Source: Trueperella bonasi
GTDB taxonomy: Bacteria > Actinomycetota > Actinomycetes > Actinomycetales > Actinomycetaceae
NCBI RefSeq assembly: GCF_030811535.1
Contig: NZ_JAUSQX010000001.1
Coordinates: 1,240,001-1,304,000 of the forward strand
DNA: 64,000 bases
Direction of reading: 5' to 3'
Every line of letters begins with the position of its first letter. Positions within the stretch are counted from its first letter, which is position 1. The position numbers and the translations under genes are program-made. The notes beneath the pieces are model-generated. The model was not told the DNA's origin. It was given only the letters and a program-made list of their open reading frames with translations, and did no database searches. This document shows, in pieces, positions 41,333 through 51,009 of the stretch.

Positions 41333-42922
41333 ATGACTAAGAAAGCAGTTAATTTTAGGTACACTCACGGTCCCTATTTGATGGGTATTGATTTTGGCAC
41401 GGAGTCGTGCCGCGTGGGAATTTTTGATCCTGTCGGCTCGCCTCTCGCGTTTGCGGCGACGCCGTACAAAACTACCTACCCGCACCCGGGGTGGGCAGAA
41501 CAGGATCCGGAGGATTGGAAGCAGGCGCTCGTCGCCTCGACTCGCAAGGTTATGGCGCGCGCGGGCATTGAGCCTCCGGAAATTGCGGGTATTTCGTATG
41601 ATGCGACGACGATGACCGTGGTTCCCGTGGACGAAAACGGCGATCACCTGAGCAACGCGATCATGTGGATGGACGTGCGAGCAACCGAGCAGGCTGCCCG
41701 CGTGGTGGAATCACAATCTCCAGCAACGCGATACACCGGCGGCGGTACGCTCCCGCCCACGGCGGAGTGGTTCCCGTTCAAGGCCGCGTGGTTGCGTGAA
41801 AACGAACCGGAGCTTTATAAGAAGGCCTACCGCCTTGTGGATGCCCCCGACTGGCTGACATATCAGCTGACCGGCCGGTGGACGGTCAACATTAACACTG
41901 CCGCCCATCGTGCCTACTACGACCGCGACAATGGTGGCTGGCCAGTGGACCTATACGAAGAGGCCGGAGCGGGCGACGTTTTCGACAAGATTCCGGAAGA
42001 CGTCGTGGACCTCGGCGTTCACATCGGCGGGCTAACCAAATGGGCTGCAGAAGCACTTGGACTGCTTCCGGGCACGCCGGTTGCCCAAGGAGGCGGCGAC
42101 GCCTGGCATGGCCAGATCGGCCTGAACGCGTTGAGCCCGGGCAAGATGTCGCTCGTGACGGGCTCCTCGCACGTCATGTCCGGCCAGGCCGACCAGCCAG
42201 TCTCCGGCCCGGGCTTCTTCGGCGGGTACACCGACGGCGTCGTGCCCGGCCAGTACACGGTGGAAGCCTCGCTAACATCGTCGGGCTCAGTGCTGAAATG
42301 GTTCAAGGATCAGTTCTGCCAAGACATCGAAAAGGGCGCCAACGAGCTCGGCATTTCCGCCTACGACGTGCTCAACCAGCGCTCGCGTGAGATCCCGATT
42401 GGCTGCGAGGGCCTCATCATCAACGAATACTTCCAAGGTAATCGCACGCCGTGGTCAGATGCGAAGGCGCGCGGCGTGTTTACCGGCCTTGCACTTGGGC
42501 ACACCCGTGAACACATGTATCGCGCGATCCAAGAGGCGGTGTGCTACGGCGTCGAGGCGTCGATGCGCAAGCTCAAGGAGGCCGGTTTTGAGGTCGAACA
42601 GTTTGTGGCCGCTGGTGGCGCGACCAAGTCGCGCGACTGGATCCAGATGCATTCCGACGTCACTGGTATTCCGATTGTGATGACTGAGGTTGGCGACGCC
42701 GTCACCCTCGGCTCGTGCATCCTTGCGGCAACCGGTGCAGGCATGTACGACTCGATGCAGGAAGCTGCCGACGCCATGGTTCACGAGCGCGAACACATCG
42801 AGCCAAACATGGCAGCTCACGAAGAGTACAAGTTCTACGCGGATAAGTACGTGGAACAGTACGCGCTGAACCAGGATCACATCCACGCGGTTGTGGATCA
42901 CGTGTCAGCAAGGCGCAAGTAG
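41333..42922 (+). CDS. FGGY-family carbohydrate kinase (first of three)
   Basis: 529 residues. The N-terminal phosphate-1 motif LMGIDFGTESCRVGIFD, ISYDATTMTVVPVDENG, the Asp-containing GGGDAWHGQIGLNALSPG, an FGGY C-domain with EYFQGNRTPWSDAKARGVF, and adenosine-binding GGATKSRDW. FGGY kinases phosphorylate a terminal hydroxyl of sugars or polyols; this one resembles ribulokinase/xylulokinase relatives, but the substrate cannot be read from sequence. ATG 41333 with GGAAAGAAT upstream. The DeoR regulator starts five bases after its stop, so they are coupled. Confidence 0.9.
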   Translation: MTKKAVNFRYTHGPYLMGIDFGTESCRVGIFDPVGSPLAFAATPYKTTYPHPGWAEQDPEDWKQALVASTRKVMARAGIEPPEIAGISYDATTMTVVPVDENGDHLSNAIMWMDVRATEQAARVVESQSPATRYTGGGTLPPTAEWFPFKAAWLRENEPELYKKAYRLVDAPDWLTYQLTGRWTVNINTAAHRAYYDRDNGGWPVDLYEEAGAGDVFDKIPEDVVDLGVHIGGLTKWAAEALGLLPGTPVAQGGGDAWHGQIGLNALSPGKMSLVTGSSHVMSGQADQPVSGPGFFGGYTDGVVPGQYTVEASLTSSGSVLKWFKDQFCQDIEKGANELGISAYDVLNQRSREIPIGCEGLIINEYFQGNRTPWSDAKARGVFTGLALGHTREHMYRAIQEAVCYGVEASMRKLKEAGFEVEQFVAAGGATKSRDWIQMHSDVTGIPIVMTEVGDAVTLGSCILAATGAGMYDSMQEAADAMVHEREHIEPNMAAHEEYKFYADKYVEQYALNQDHIHAVVDHVSARRK

Positions 42923-42926
42923 GGGC

Positions 42927-43706
42927 ATGATGATGGCGGTCAAGCAGACACAGGAAGAAAGGCAGACGGGCATTATCGAGCTCATTATCGAGCGCGGTAC
43001 TACCCGGGTTGAAGAGCTGTCCGAGCACTTCGACGTCTCTGCCATGACCCTGTATCGGGACTTGGCCGCCCTCGAAGCACGCCATATTATTACGCGAAAC
43101 AAGGGTGCTGTATCGCTTCTTGTGAGCTCCATTTCGGAAACACCATTTGAGTTTCGGCTCGGCCAAGAACAGGACGCAAAGAGCACCGTTGGCAAGGTAG
43201 CTGCGAAGATCGTGGATTCGTATTCCACGATCTTCGTAGACGATTCCACAACCGCGTACTACGCGATTGACCATATTGCTGATCCGGGTGCGAAAGCGTT
43301 CATCACGAACTCCCTGGCTGCGGCAAGCAAAATATCGCAAGGTGAGCACAAGAGCTTGACCGTGCTTGGCGGGCGGCACGTGCGCCAACTAGATGCCATG
43401 TTCGGGCCCTCGGCGAGCCGCACCGTACGCGAACTGGCATTTGAAACCGGGATCTTTGGTGCCGCCTCGATCAAGGACGGCTCCATTTTTCACCCCTACT
43501 CAGACGCGGCATCGTTCAAGAGCGAGCTGATCAAGCGGGTGAATGTGCCGATCTTGCTCGCTACCGCTTCGAAACTCGACAGGGTGGCGCTTCACAGAAT
43601 CACCAACGTTGCCGATTTCACGTACCTCGTGATCGACGATTCGATAACCGAGGCCGCACTAAGCGAATTAAGTATTCAAACTAACGTGATCGTAGCCGAT
43701 CGCTAG
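42927..43706 (+). CDS. DeoR/GlpR-family transcriptional regulator
   Basis: About 259 residues. Three consecutive ATG codons at 42927-42935 give alternative starts. N-terminal winged HTH: ERQTGIIELIIERGTTRVEE followed by LSEHFDVSAMTLYRDLAAL, the DeoR signature. The C-terminal DeoRC sensor has VDDSTTAYYAIDHI, FITNSLAAASKI and TVLGGRHVRQLDAMFG, the phospho-sugar-binding fold. Likely a repressor relieved by a phosphorylated intermediate of the cluster. It is embedded between kinase and dehydrogenase genes on the same strand. Confidence 0.93.
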   Translation: MMMAVKQTQEERQTGIIELIIERGTTRVEELSEHFDVSAMTLYRDLAALEARHIITRNKGAVSLLVSSISETPFEFRLGQEQDAKSTVGKVAAKIVDSYSTIFVDDSTTAYYAIDHIADPGAKAFITNSLAAASKISQGEHKSLTVLGGRHVRQLDAMFGPSASRTVRELAFETGIFGAASIKDGSIFHPYSDAASFKSELIKRVNVPILLATASKLDRVALHRITNVADFTYLVIDDSITEAALSELSIQTNVIVADR

Positions 43707-43720
43707 GAAAGGAATTTACA

Positions 43721-45088
43721 ATGACTGAACTCATCAAGAAGGCGCTTGAAACCGCTACAGAAACCAAAGACATCATCTTCGGTCACGACGTCAACAAAGA
43801 AATTGGGCCAATGTTTAAGCGGCTCTACCCGGATATGAAGGCGATCGTCGTTGCCGACGACAACACGTGGGGAGCGGTCGGCGACGTCGTCGTGAAGTCC
43901 CTCGAAGAAGCGGGCGTGGAGTTTGCGGACGAACCCTATATTTTCCCTGGAACTCCAACGCTTTACGGTGACTACGACAACACGGAAAAGCTGCGTGAAG
44001 CCATCCGGCCCTACGAAAACACGATCATGGTCTCCCTCGGAGCTGGCACGCTGAATGACATCGCCAAGCTGGCATCGGGTGAGCTCGGCCGTGAATACAT
44101 CAACGTGTGCACGGCGGCCTCAGTTGACGGCTTTGCCTCGTTCGGTGCGTCGATCTCGAAGGATGGCTTCAAGATCACCCGGTCCTGCCCGGCGCCAGCC
44201 GCTCTGATCATGGACGTACCGACGATGGTCGAAGCCCCTTACCGTCTCACGGCCACGGGCTATGGCGACCTCATCGAAAAGATCCCCGCAGGGGCGGACT
44301 GGATCCTCTCCGACGAGCTCGGAATTGAAGCAATCGACGACTACGTGTGGAGCCTCGTCCAGGGTAACCTTATGGAATCGCTCGACGATCCGCAGGCCGT
44401 ACGCGATACCGATCCGGATGCGATCGCCAAACTCGGTGAAGGTCAGCTCATGTCCGGCCTGGCCATGCAGGCACATCAGTCTTCGCGCCCCGCATCGGGA
44501 GCCGGCCATCAGTTCTCTCACACCTGGGAAATGGAAGGCCACGGACTTGACTGGGAGCCGCCCCTCAGCCATGGAAACAAGGTTGGTGTGGGCACGGTTG
44601 CGTCGCTTGCCCTGTGGGAAGAGTTCCTCAAGCTTACGGAAGAAGATTTCGACGTCGAACGTGCGGTAGAACGGCTGAAGACGCCCGAAGAGGTCGAGGC
44701 CAACGTGCGTGCCGCACTCAATGAGAACCTGCAAGAAGAAGCGGTCAAGCATTCGCTGAGCAAGCTACTTACCGAAGAACAAGTGCGCGAACGAGTGGCG
44801 TTGCTGAAGGAAAAGTGGCCAACCATCAAGGAGCGCTGCGAAAAGCAGATCATTCCGGCACGTCAGGCGATGGACATGCTCAAGACAGCGGGGGCTCCCT
44901 ACCATCCGGAGCAACTCAAGGTGGATTGGGATCGCTTCCGTGAAACCCACTTCAAGGCGCAGATGATCCGCCCACGCTACACGGTTCTCGACATCCTCAC
45001 CGACCTTGGCATTTTTGAGGAGACTGTTGACAAGTTGTTTGCCGAGGATGGCTTCTGGGGCCAAAACCGCCATCCGGATGCGGAATAA
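43721..45088 (+). CDS. Glycerol-1-phosphate dehydrogenase family protein (AraM-like)
   Basis: 455 residues, an iron-containing-ADH-superfamily fold. NAD-binding segment IMVSLGAGTLNDIAKLASGE, then NVCTAASVDGFASFGASISK, and metal ligands expected in TGYGDLIEKIPA (Asp), ASGAGHQFSHTWEM (His) and LSHGNKVGVGTVAS (His); all are present. The Glu usual in SGAEH is Gly here (SGAGH). It is longer than B. subtilis AraM (394 residues), with extra C-terminal helices. Characterised relatives interconvert dihydroxyacetone phosphate and sn-glycerol 1-phosphate. Among three polyol/sugar kinases, an alternative role as a polyol-phosphate dehydrogenase is plausible inference. AGGAAAGGAATTTACA precedes ATG 43721. 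Confidence 0.88.
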   Translation: MTELIKKALETATETKDIIFGHDVNKEIGPMFKRLYPDMKAIVVADDNTWGAVGDVVVKSLEEAGVEFADEPYIFPGTPTLYGDYDNTEKLREAIRPYENTIMVSLGAGTLNDIAKLASGELGREYINVCTAASVDGFASFGASISKDGFKITRSCPAPAALIMDVPTMVEAPYRLTATGYGDLIEKIPAGADWILSDELGIEAIDDYVWSLVQGNLMESLDDPQAVRDTDPDAIAKLGEGQLMSGLAMQAHQSSRPASGAGHQFSHTWEMEGHGLDWEPPLSHGNKVGVGTVASLALWEEFLKLTEEDFDVERAVERLKTPEEVEANVRAALNENLQEEAVKHSLSKLLTEEQVRERVALLKEKWPTIKERCEKQIIPARQAMDMLKTAGAPYHPEQLKVDWDRFRETHFKAQMIRPRYTVLDILTDLGIFEETVDKLFAEDGFWGQNRHPDAE

Positions 45089-45124
45089 CCTCAGCGAATT
45101 AACTCACTAACGCAAAGGAGCGTC

Positions 45125-46795
45125 ATGTCAGAAAAATATTTGATTGGTGTTGATTTTGGTACGTTATCTGGCCGCGCCGTCGTCGTGCGCGCCTCGGATG
45201 GCGTGCAGGTTGGCACCGCGGTAACGGAATACAAGTACGCGGTCATGGACCGCACTTTGGACGCGGGCGACGGGCAGAAACTTCCGCCCGAATTTGCACT
45301 GCAAAACCCAAGCGACTACGTGGACGTGCTCGGTGAAGCGATCCCGAATGCGATCAAAGACGCTGGAATTGATAGGGACGACATCGTTGGCGTCGGGATC
45401 GATGCGACATCGGCAACCGTGTTCGTCACCGACGAGGACGGCAAGCCATTATCCGAATACGACGAGTTCAAAAACGAACCGCACGCCTACGTGAAACTGT
45501 GGAAGCACCACGGTGGGCAAGACCAAGCTGATCGCATTATCGCGCTTGCCGAGGAACGTGGCGAACCGTGGCTCGAGCGTTACGGTGGGATTCTCTCCTC
45601 CGAAATGCTGTTCCCGAAAGTTCTGGAAACCTTCGAAAAGGCGCCGCACGTATACGAAAAGGCCGCGCATTTCGTGAACCTGGTTGACTGGGTGACCTGG
45701 AAACTCACCGGTGAGCTGAGTTTTGCGGCCTCCGATTCGGGCTACAAGCGCATGCTCACCGACGGCGAATACCCCTCGGTGGAATTTAACGAAGCGCTCG
45801 CGCCGGGCTTTGGCGACGTGTTCGAAAAGAAGATGAACGCGCCCATTAAACAGCTGGGCGAAAAGGTCGGCACCGTGACGGAAGAGATGGCCGAGCTGAC
45901 TGGGCTGCCCGCAGGGGTTGCCGTCGCTGCCGGAAACATCGACGCGCACGTCGTCGTCGCCGGTGCAAACGCAGTCAAGCCAGGCCAAATGACCGCCATC
46001 ATCGGAACTTCCGGCTGTTACGTGATCAACAGCGAGGAATACCACGCTGTGCCGGGCGTGTTCGGCAATGTCGAAGGCGGAGCCGTGCCGAAGCTATGGG
46101 GCATTGAAGGTGGCCAAACCGCCGTCGGTGATGTGTTCGCATGGTTCGAATGCAACAGTGTGCCCGAAGCATACGAGCAGGCGGCACGTGAGGAAGGTAA
46201 ATCGATCCTTGACTACCTGATGGACAAGGCGTTCGAGCAGGAGATTGGCGAACACGGGCTCGTGGCGCTCGACTGGCTAAACGGCAATCGTTCCATCCTT
46301 TCCGATGCCCGCCTATCAGGTGGCATTATTGGCCTGACACTGCAGACCACACCGGATGAAATTTACCGCGCGCTCATGGAAGCCACGGTGTTTGGCATCC
46401 GCGTGATCGTGGAAAACTTTGAAGAGCACGGCGTGCCGGTCACTGATATTGTGGCCGCCGGTGGTCTGCTGAAGAACAGGCACTTCATGCAGTTGCTTGC
46501 GGATATTACGCGCAAGCCGGTATCGGTTTCCGAGGCGGAACAGACGGGCGCGCTCGGCTCGGCGATCTTCGCATCGGTAGCGGCAGGCGTTTACGACGAC
46601 GTGTACGAAGCGGCTGAGAAGATGGCGCAGGTCAAAGAAAACGCTTACGTACCAAACGAAGAAGCGGCAGCCAAGTACGATGAACTGTTTGCTATCTACA
46701 AGCAGCTTCATGATTACTTTGGCCGCGAAGAAACCGGGATCATGTACAAGCTCAAGGACATTCGCGCTCGTGCCTTCGAGGAGTCGGCCAAGTGA
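45125..46795 (+). CDS. araB: Ribulokinase (AraB-like FGGY kinase)
   Basis: 556 residues, the length of AraB. GVDFGTLSGRAVVVRASDG at the N-terminus, GVGIDATSATVFVTDEDGKP, LSSEMLFPKVLETF, AAGNIDAHVVVAGA, GIEGGQTAVGDVFAWF, and the ribulokinase-specific ALDWLNGNRSILSDARLSGG, with LTLQTTPDEIYRALMEATVF and AAGGLLKNRHFMQL. It phosphorylates L- or D-ribulose and, in characterised AraB, also ribitol and L-arabitol. AraD follows with a GTGA overlap, as in arabinose operons, but araA is absent from the window, so the substrate may be an L-ribulose source other than arabinose. Confidence 0.93.
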   Translation: MSEKYLIGVDFGTLSGRAVVVRASDGVQVGTAVTEYKYAVMDRTLDAGDGQKLPPEFALQNPSDYVDVLGEAIPNAIKDAGIDRDDIVGVGIDATSATVFVTDEDGKPLSEYDEFKNEPHAYVKLWKHHGGQDQADRIIALAEERGEPWLERYGGILSSEMLFPKVLETFEKAPHVYEKAAHFVNLVDWVTWKLTGELSFAASDSGYKRMLTDGEYPSVEFNEALAPGFGDVFEKKMNAPIKQLGEKVGTVTEEMAELTGLPAGVAVAAGNIDAHVVVAGANAVKPGQMTAIIGTSGCYVINSEEYHAVPGVFGNVEGGAVPKLWGIEGGQTAVGDVFAWFECNSVPEAYEQAAREEGKSILDYLMDKAFEQEIGEHGLVALDWLNGNRSILSDARLSGGIIGLTLQTTPDEIYRALMEATVFGIRVIVENFEEHGVPVTDIVAAGGLLKNRHFMQLLADITRKPVSVSEAEQTGALGSAIFASVAAGVYDDVYEAAEKMAQVKENAYVPNEEAAAKYDELFAIYKQLHDYFGREETGIMYKLKDIRARAFEESAK

Positions 46796-47514
46796 GACTT
46801 GTTGACGAGCCAGCACAGGTGCAGGAAGCCGTTGAGCAGACTCGACGGCGAGTGTCCGAGCTTCATGCCGAATTACCAGCCAATGGCCTAGTCGTATGGA
46901 CGGCGGGTAACGTCTCGGAACGAGTTCCAGGGACCGACCTATTCGTCATCAAACCCTCGGGCGTGCGCTACGAAGAGCTCACGCCCGAGGCGATGGTCGT
47001 ATGCACGCTGGATGGCAACAAAATCGAGGATGGCACGCCAGCCGAGCTGACGCCGTCGTCGGATACTGCCGCCCACGCCTACGTGTACCGGCACATGCCG
47101 GAAGTAGGCGGGGTGGTACACACTCATTCGCCGTACGCGTGTGCGTTTTCAGCTGTATACCGGCCGATTCCGTGCGTGCTGACCATGATGGCGGACGAGT
47201 TCGGCGGGGACGTGCCCGTTGGTCCGTTTGCGATCATCGGCGACGATTCGATCGGGCAAGGAATCGTGGAAACTCTGAAAGATTCACGTTCGCCTGCCGT
47301 GCTCATGGGAAATCATGGACCGTTCACGATCGGCAAAAATGCAAACGCCGCGGTCAAGGCCGCGGTCATGGTTGAAGAGGTAGCCAAGACGGTCGCGATC
47401 GCTGAATCGCTCGGCGAGCCGCGCCCGATCGCGCAAGAGCACATCGACGTGCTCTATGACCGCTACCAAAATGTGTACGGGCAGGGCCAAGCTGGCTCCG
47501 GCTCGGAAGCTTGA
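46792..47514 (+). CDS. araD: L-ribulose-5-phosphate 4-epimerase (AraD)
   Basis: 240 residues from GTG 46792, overlapping the araB stop. Class II aldolase/epimerase fold: VVWTAGNVSERVPGTDLFVI, IKPSGVRYEELTPE, LTPSSDTAAHAYVY, the zinc ligands in GGVVHTHSPYACAF, and LMGNHGPFTIGKN with the third His. It interconverts L-ribulose 5-phosphate and D-xylulose 5-phosphate, delivering the carbon to the pentose phosphate pathway. Family length is normal and metal residues are present. The related L-fuculose-phosphate aldolases are less likely given the neighbouring AraB. Confidence 0.9.
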   Translation: MRLVDEPAQVQEAVEQTRRRVSELHAELPANGLVVWTAGNVSERVPGTDLFVIKPSGVRYEELTPEAMVVCTLDGNKIEDGTPAELTPSSDTAAHAYVYRHMPEVGGVVHTHSPYACAFSAVYRPIPCVLTMMADEFGGDVPVGPFAIIGDDSIGQGIVETLKDSRSPAVLMGNHGPFTIGKNANAAVKAAVMVEEVAKTVAIAESLGEPRPIAQEHIDVLYDRYQNVYGQGQAGSGSEA

Positions 47515-47526
47515 AAGAGGAATAAA

Positions 47527-49029
47527 ATGGGAGATGGACCACTGGTCATAGCTCTGGACTCGTCCACGTCGGCAACGAAGGCGGTTGTGGTTGGAGATTC
47601 GGGGCAGGTTGTAGCCTCGGGCAGCTCACCAATCGAACTGCTCACGCCCGGGATGGATCGTTACGAACATGATCCGCAGGAATGGTGGGCTTCGACGCAC
47701 ATCGCGATTTCCTCGGCACTGTATTCGATGTCGAGCTCGCAGAAGAAACGGATCAAGGGAATCTGTATTACGCATCAGCGCGAGAGTTTTGCGTTGGTGG
47801 ACGAGAACGGTAAGGCGTTGCGGCCGGCTATTTTGTGGCTGGATTCGCGGGCGGGCGTGGAAATTAAGGAATACGGTTCCGATGAGATTCACGAGCTGTC
47901 CGGTAAGCCTGCCGATACCACACCGGCCATTTACAAGATGGCATGGCTGAAGAAACACGAGCCGGAAGAGCTGGCCGAAGCGGCGAAGGTCGTGGACGTG
48001 CATGCCTATCTGGCCTACCAGTTGGTGGGTAAGTGGGTATCGGCCATGGGATCAGCCGACACGCTAAATCTGATGGATATCGAGGCCCAAGACTACTCCG
48101 ACAAGTTGCTTGAGATCGCCGGGGTTCGGCGTGACCAGATGGCAGAGTTGGCCCGGCCGACGGAAACTATTGGCACGCTCAAGCCCGAGCTGGCCAGCGA
48201 GTGGGGGTTGAACGACGACGTCGTGTTGATCGCCGGTGTTGGCGATGGGCAGGCCGCAGGGCTGGGTACGAATGCAATCGAGGAAGATGTTGCGTATGTG
48301 AACGTTGGCACCTCGGTTGTGTGCGGTATCCACTCGAAGAAATTTGCATACGATCCGTCCTACCGCACATTGCTTGCTGGGATTCCCGGGCAGTATGTGC
48401 TGGAGATCGTGCAGAATTCTGGTTCTGTGCTACTCAACTGGTTCCGCAAGGAGCTGGGTGATCCCGCGCTTGATGGGCGGATCGATCCGGCGTTGGATGA
48501 GGCCGCGGCCCAAGTGCCGCTTGGTTCGGAAGGGCTGCTGACGGTGCCGTATTGGAATGCCGTGCAGTCCCCATACTGGGAGCCGTTTGCGAAAGGCATC
48601 ATGGTGGGCTTTGGTTCTGCGCATACGCGTGCGCATATGTACCGTTCCATCATGGAGGGCATCGCGATCGAGTTGCGTGAAAATATTCGTAGGGTTGAGA
48701 AGTCGACGGGTAGGGAGATCCGGGAACTGCGTGCCACCGGTGGCGGTTCGCGCAACTTGCTGTGGCGGCAGATTTTCGCGGACGCGACCGGTAAGCCGAT
48801 CATCGTATCGGGCGTGGACGAGGTATCCGCGCAGGGCGCGGCGATCATGGGCATGGTAGGTATTGGGGCTTTCGATGACGTGGCCGCTGCCGCCGAGGCG
48901 ATGACGACCTTCACTGCTAGGACCGAGCCCAACATGGACACCCACGAGCGCTATGGCAAGCTCGCCGAAGTGCAACAGGAGATCTATCCGAAGCTGGAAG
49001 ACATCTTCGAAAAGATCAACCAGATTTAA
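47527..49029 (+). CDS. FGGY-family kinase (xylulokinase-like, third of three)
   Basis: 500 residues. N-terminal VIALDSSTSATKAVVVGDSG, ICITHQRESFALVDENGKAL, AILWLDSRAGVEI, IAGVGDGQAAGLGTNAIEED (catalytic Asp), YVNVGTSVVCGI, and C-terminal ATGGGSRNLLWRQIFADATG with DEVSAQGAAIM. General xylulokinase/gluconate-kinase-like FGGY. ATG 47527 has GAAAGAGGAATAAA upstream and lies 12 bases after araD. It is the last gene before a strong terminator. Its divergence from the other two kinases implies a different substrate, not a recent duplication. Confidence 0.9.
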   Translation: MGDGPLVIALDSSTSATKAVVVGDSGQVVASGSSPIELLTPGMDRYEHDPQEWWASTHIAISSALYSMSSSQKKRIKGICITHQRESFALVDENGKALRPAILWLDSRAGVEIKEYGSDEIHELSGKPADTTPAIYKMAWLKKHEPEELAEAAKVVDVHAYLAYQLVGKWVSAMGSADTLNLMDIEAQDYSDKLLEIAGVRRDQMAELARPTETIGTLKPELASEWGLNDDVVLIAGVGDGQAAGLGTNAIEEDVAYVNVGTSVVCGIHSKKFAYDPSYRTLLAGIPGQYVLEIVQNSGSVLLNWFRKELGDPALDGRIDPALDEAAAQVPLGSEGLLTVPYWNAVQSPYWEPFAKGIMVGFGSAHTRAHMYRSIMEGIAIELRENIRRVEKSTGREIRELRATGGGSRNLLWRQIFADATGKPIIVSGVDEVSAQGAAIMGMVGIGAFDDVAAAAEAMTTFTARTEPNMDTHERYGKLAEVQQEIYPKLEDIFEKINQI

Positions 49030-49036
49030 AAGCGGT

Positions 49037-49073
49037 GGGGGCCGGCCTGGCGTGTAGCGAGGCCGGCCCCTTT
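49037..49073 (+). terminator. Terminator closing module A
   Basis: GGGGCCGGCCT and AGGCCGGCCCC pair over an 11-base loop, followed by TTTAG. Confidence 0.9.
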
Positions 49074-49126
49074 AGTCTCGGCAACCGGCAAATTTGACCT
49101 ATCCATCACTCTGGCTACCCACCGAC

Positions 49127-49203
49127 CCAGCCATTTACTGTGACTTTCAGTGTTTTGACGAATATTTTGGCCTATTTAAGGAAATATTTCACAACAAATG
49201 GCC
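49127..49203 (+). repeat. 77-bp direct repeat, copy 1, with inverted 14-bp ends
   Basis: This copy aligns without gaps to 52074-52150, sharing CCAGCCATTT, TGTGACT, GTTTTGA, GAAT, TTTTGG and the ending ATGGCC. Its ends are inverted: GCCATTTACTGTGA on the left and TCACAACAAATGGC on the right (reverse GCCATTTGTTGTGA). It lies directly upstream of the DhaK-DhaL kinase gene, where it could be a two-site operator. Confidence 0.75.
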
Positions 49204-49250
49204 TGTAGCCATTGGCCAACTCTGAGTCCTTAATTCCGAAAGGTGAAACA

Positions 49251-50948
49251 ATGACGTTTTTAGTAAATAATCCAGAAGAGTTTGCGGGGGAGGCGCTGGC
49301 TGGTTTTGCCGCCGCGTACTCCAACTATGTTCAACCCATTCATGGCGGAGTAGTCCGTTCGACGGCCAGCCCCGAGGGTGAAGTTTCCATCGTTGTAGGT
49401 GGAGGCTCCGGCCACTATCCCGCATTTGCAGGTTGGGTGGGAGAAGGAATGGCTCACGGCGCAGTGGCAGGAAATATTTTCTCATCACCGTCAGCATCTC
49501 AGGCCGTGTCGGTCGTCAAGGGCGCCGATAACGGCGGCGGCACGCTCATTATGTTCGGCAATTATGCCGGGGACGTGCTCCATTTCGGTAATGCCGCTGA
49601 ACAGTTGCGCGCCGAAGGCGACGACGTTCGGATCTTCACAATTTCGGACGACATCGCATCGAACTCACCTGAAAATCATCGTGACCGCCGAGGAATTGCC
49701 GGTGATCTTTTGGTTGTGAAGGTTGCGGGTGCTGCGGCTGCTGACGGTAAGAACCTCGATGCGGTTGAGAAGGTTGCTCTTCGTGCCAACGATCGAACTC
49801 GCACACTGGGCGTGGCCTTTACGGGCTGCACTTTCCCGGGTGCGAAGGAGGCACTCTTTGAGGTTGAGGATGGCACTTTCGGCCTTGGGCTTGGAATTCA
49901 TGGCGAGCAAGGAATCTCGACTCACGAGATGATGAGCGCCAATGAGATCGCAAAGATGCTCGTGGAGAAAGTTCTGGAAGAAGAGCCTGAGCGAGCCGGC
50001 GGCTATGACGGCCGGGTAGCAGTCCTCGTCAACGGCCTTGGCGCCACCAAATATGAGGAAATGTTCGTTTTCTATGGTGCGGTCAAACACTTGCTCGAAG
50101 AACGCGGATTGACGATCGTTGGGCCCGTCGTCGATGAGCAGGTCACCTCACTCGACATGGCAGGAATCTCGCTGTCTCTCATGTTCCTCGATGAGGAGCT
50201 GGAAAAGTATTGGCTCGCCCCGGCGAATACGCCTGCCTTCCGAGTTGGCAACATCGAATCGGACGCGGCTCCACGTGAAATCCACGAAAGGGCGGACGAG
50301 GAGATTCCGCAGGGCGCTCCGCCGTCGCAGGAACTGGCAAAGAAGATTGCCGCAGTACTCGAGGCTTTCGAGAAGAAGGCTCGCGAGGCTGAAAAGGAAC
50401 TAGGCAAAATGGATGCCGTAGCTGGCGATGGCGATCACGGACAAGGAATGGTGCTCGGTTCGACTGCCGCCGCGAAGTCTGCACGAGAGTCAGTGGAAGC
50501 AGGGGCAGGTGCGCGGACGCTGTTGGCTCGTGCCGGTGCGGCATGGTCAGAGGGGGCTGGCGGAACAGCCGGCGCTCTTTGGGGAGGCGCACTTTCCGCA
50601 GTTGGCTCCACGCTTTCGGATGAAGACGGAGCTGATCAGCAAACTCTGCGTGAAGCGGTGCTTGCTGGAACTCGTTCCTTCGTGACGCTTGGCGGTGCCG
50701 ACGTTGGTGATAAGACGATCGTCGATGCTTCCGAAGTGTTTGCCGGTGAACTTGAAAATGACGACGCCGAACTTTCGGTCGTTTGGAAGAATGCCGCGGA
50801 CGCTGCCGCCAAGGCCGCAGAAAAAACAGCCGACTTCGTCGCGAGGAAGGGGCGGGCGCGTACTCACGGTGAGCAGTCGATCGGAACTGCAGATCCGGGA
50901 GCGACCTCCTTCGCGATGCTCATGGCGGTGGTCCCCGAATACCTGTAA
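49251..50948 (+). CDS. Fused DhaK-DhaL dihydroxyacetone/erythrulose-type kinase
   Basis: 565 residues from ATG 49251 (GAAAGGTGAAACA). The DhaK domain (1-~330) has GGGSGHYPAFAGWVGEGMAH and, in GLGLGIHGEQGIST, the His that forms a covalent hemiaminal with the ketose. A linker (about 330-370) leads to the DhaL domain (~375-565), with AVAGDGDHGQGM, whose Asp residues bind Mg-ATP, and GGTAGALWGGAL. Single-chain ATP-dependent enzymes of this type include dihydroxyacetone kinase and the actinobacterial erythrulose kinases. Neighbouring dehydrogenases and an RpiB-like isomerase favour a tetrulose kinase; that is inference. An adjacent 77-bp repeat may regulate it. Confidence 0.9.
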   Translation: MTFLVNNPEEFAGEALAGFAAAYSNYVQPIHGGVVRSTASPEGEVSIVVGGGSGHYPAFAGWVGEGMAHGAVAGNIFSSPSASQAVSVVKGADNGGGTLIMFGNYAGDVLHFGNAAEQLRAEGDDVRIFTISDDIASNSPENHRDRRGIAGDLLVVKVAGAAAADGKNLDAVEKVALRANDRTRTLGVAFTGCTFPGAKEALFEVEDGTFGLGLGIHGEQGISTHEMMSANEIAKMLVEKVLEEEPERAGGYDGRVAVLVNGLGATKYEEMFVFYGAVKHLLEERGLTIVGPVVDEQVTSLDMAGISLSLMFLDEELEKYWLAPANTPAFRVGNIESDAAPREIHERADEEIPQGAPPSQELAKKIAAVLEAFEKKAREAEKELGKMDAVAGDGDHGQGMVLGSTAAAKSARESVEAGAGARTLLARAGAAWSEGAGGTAGALWGGALSAVGSTLSDEDGADQQTLREAVLAGTRSFVTLGGADVGDKTIVDASEVFAGELENDDAELSVVWKNAADAAAKAAEKTADFVARKGRARTHGEQSIGTADPGATSFAMLMAVVPEYL

Positions 50949-51009
50949 ATTCGTGGTGTATAGGAACCTTTCGCGGGTATTGGTTACTCGCGCATTTTAA
51001 GGAGAAATA

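Noticed and set aside
45125-47514. Ordinary L-arabinose operon
   Set aside because: No AraA isomerase, AraR or arabinose transporter is present, and the extra FGGY kinases do not fit a simple arabinose pathway.
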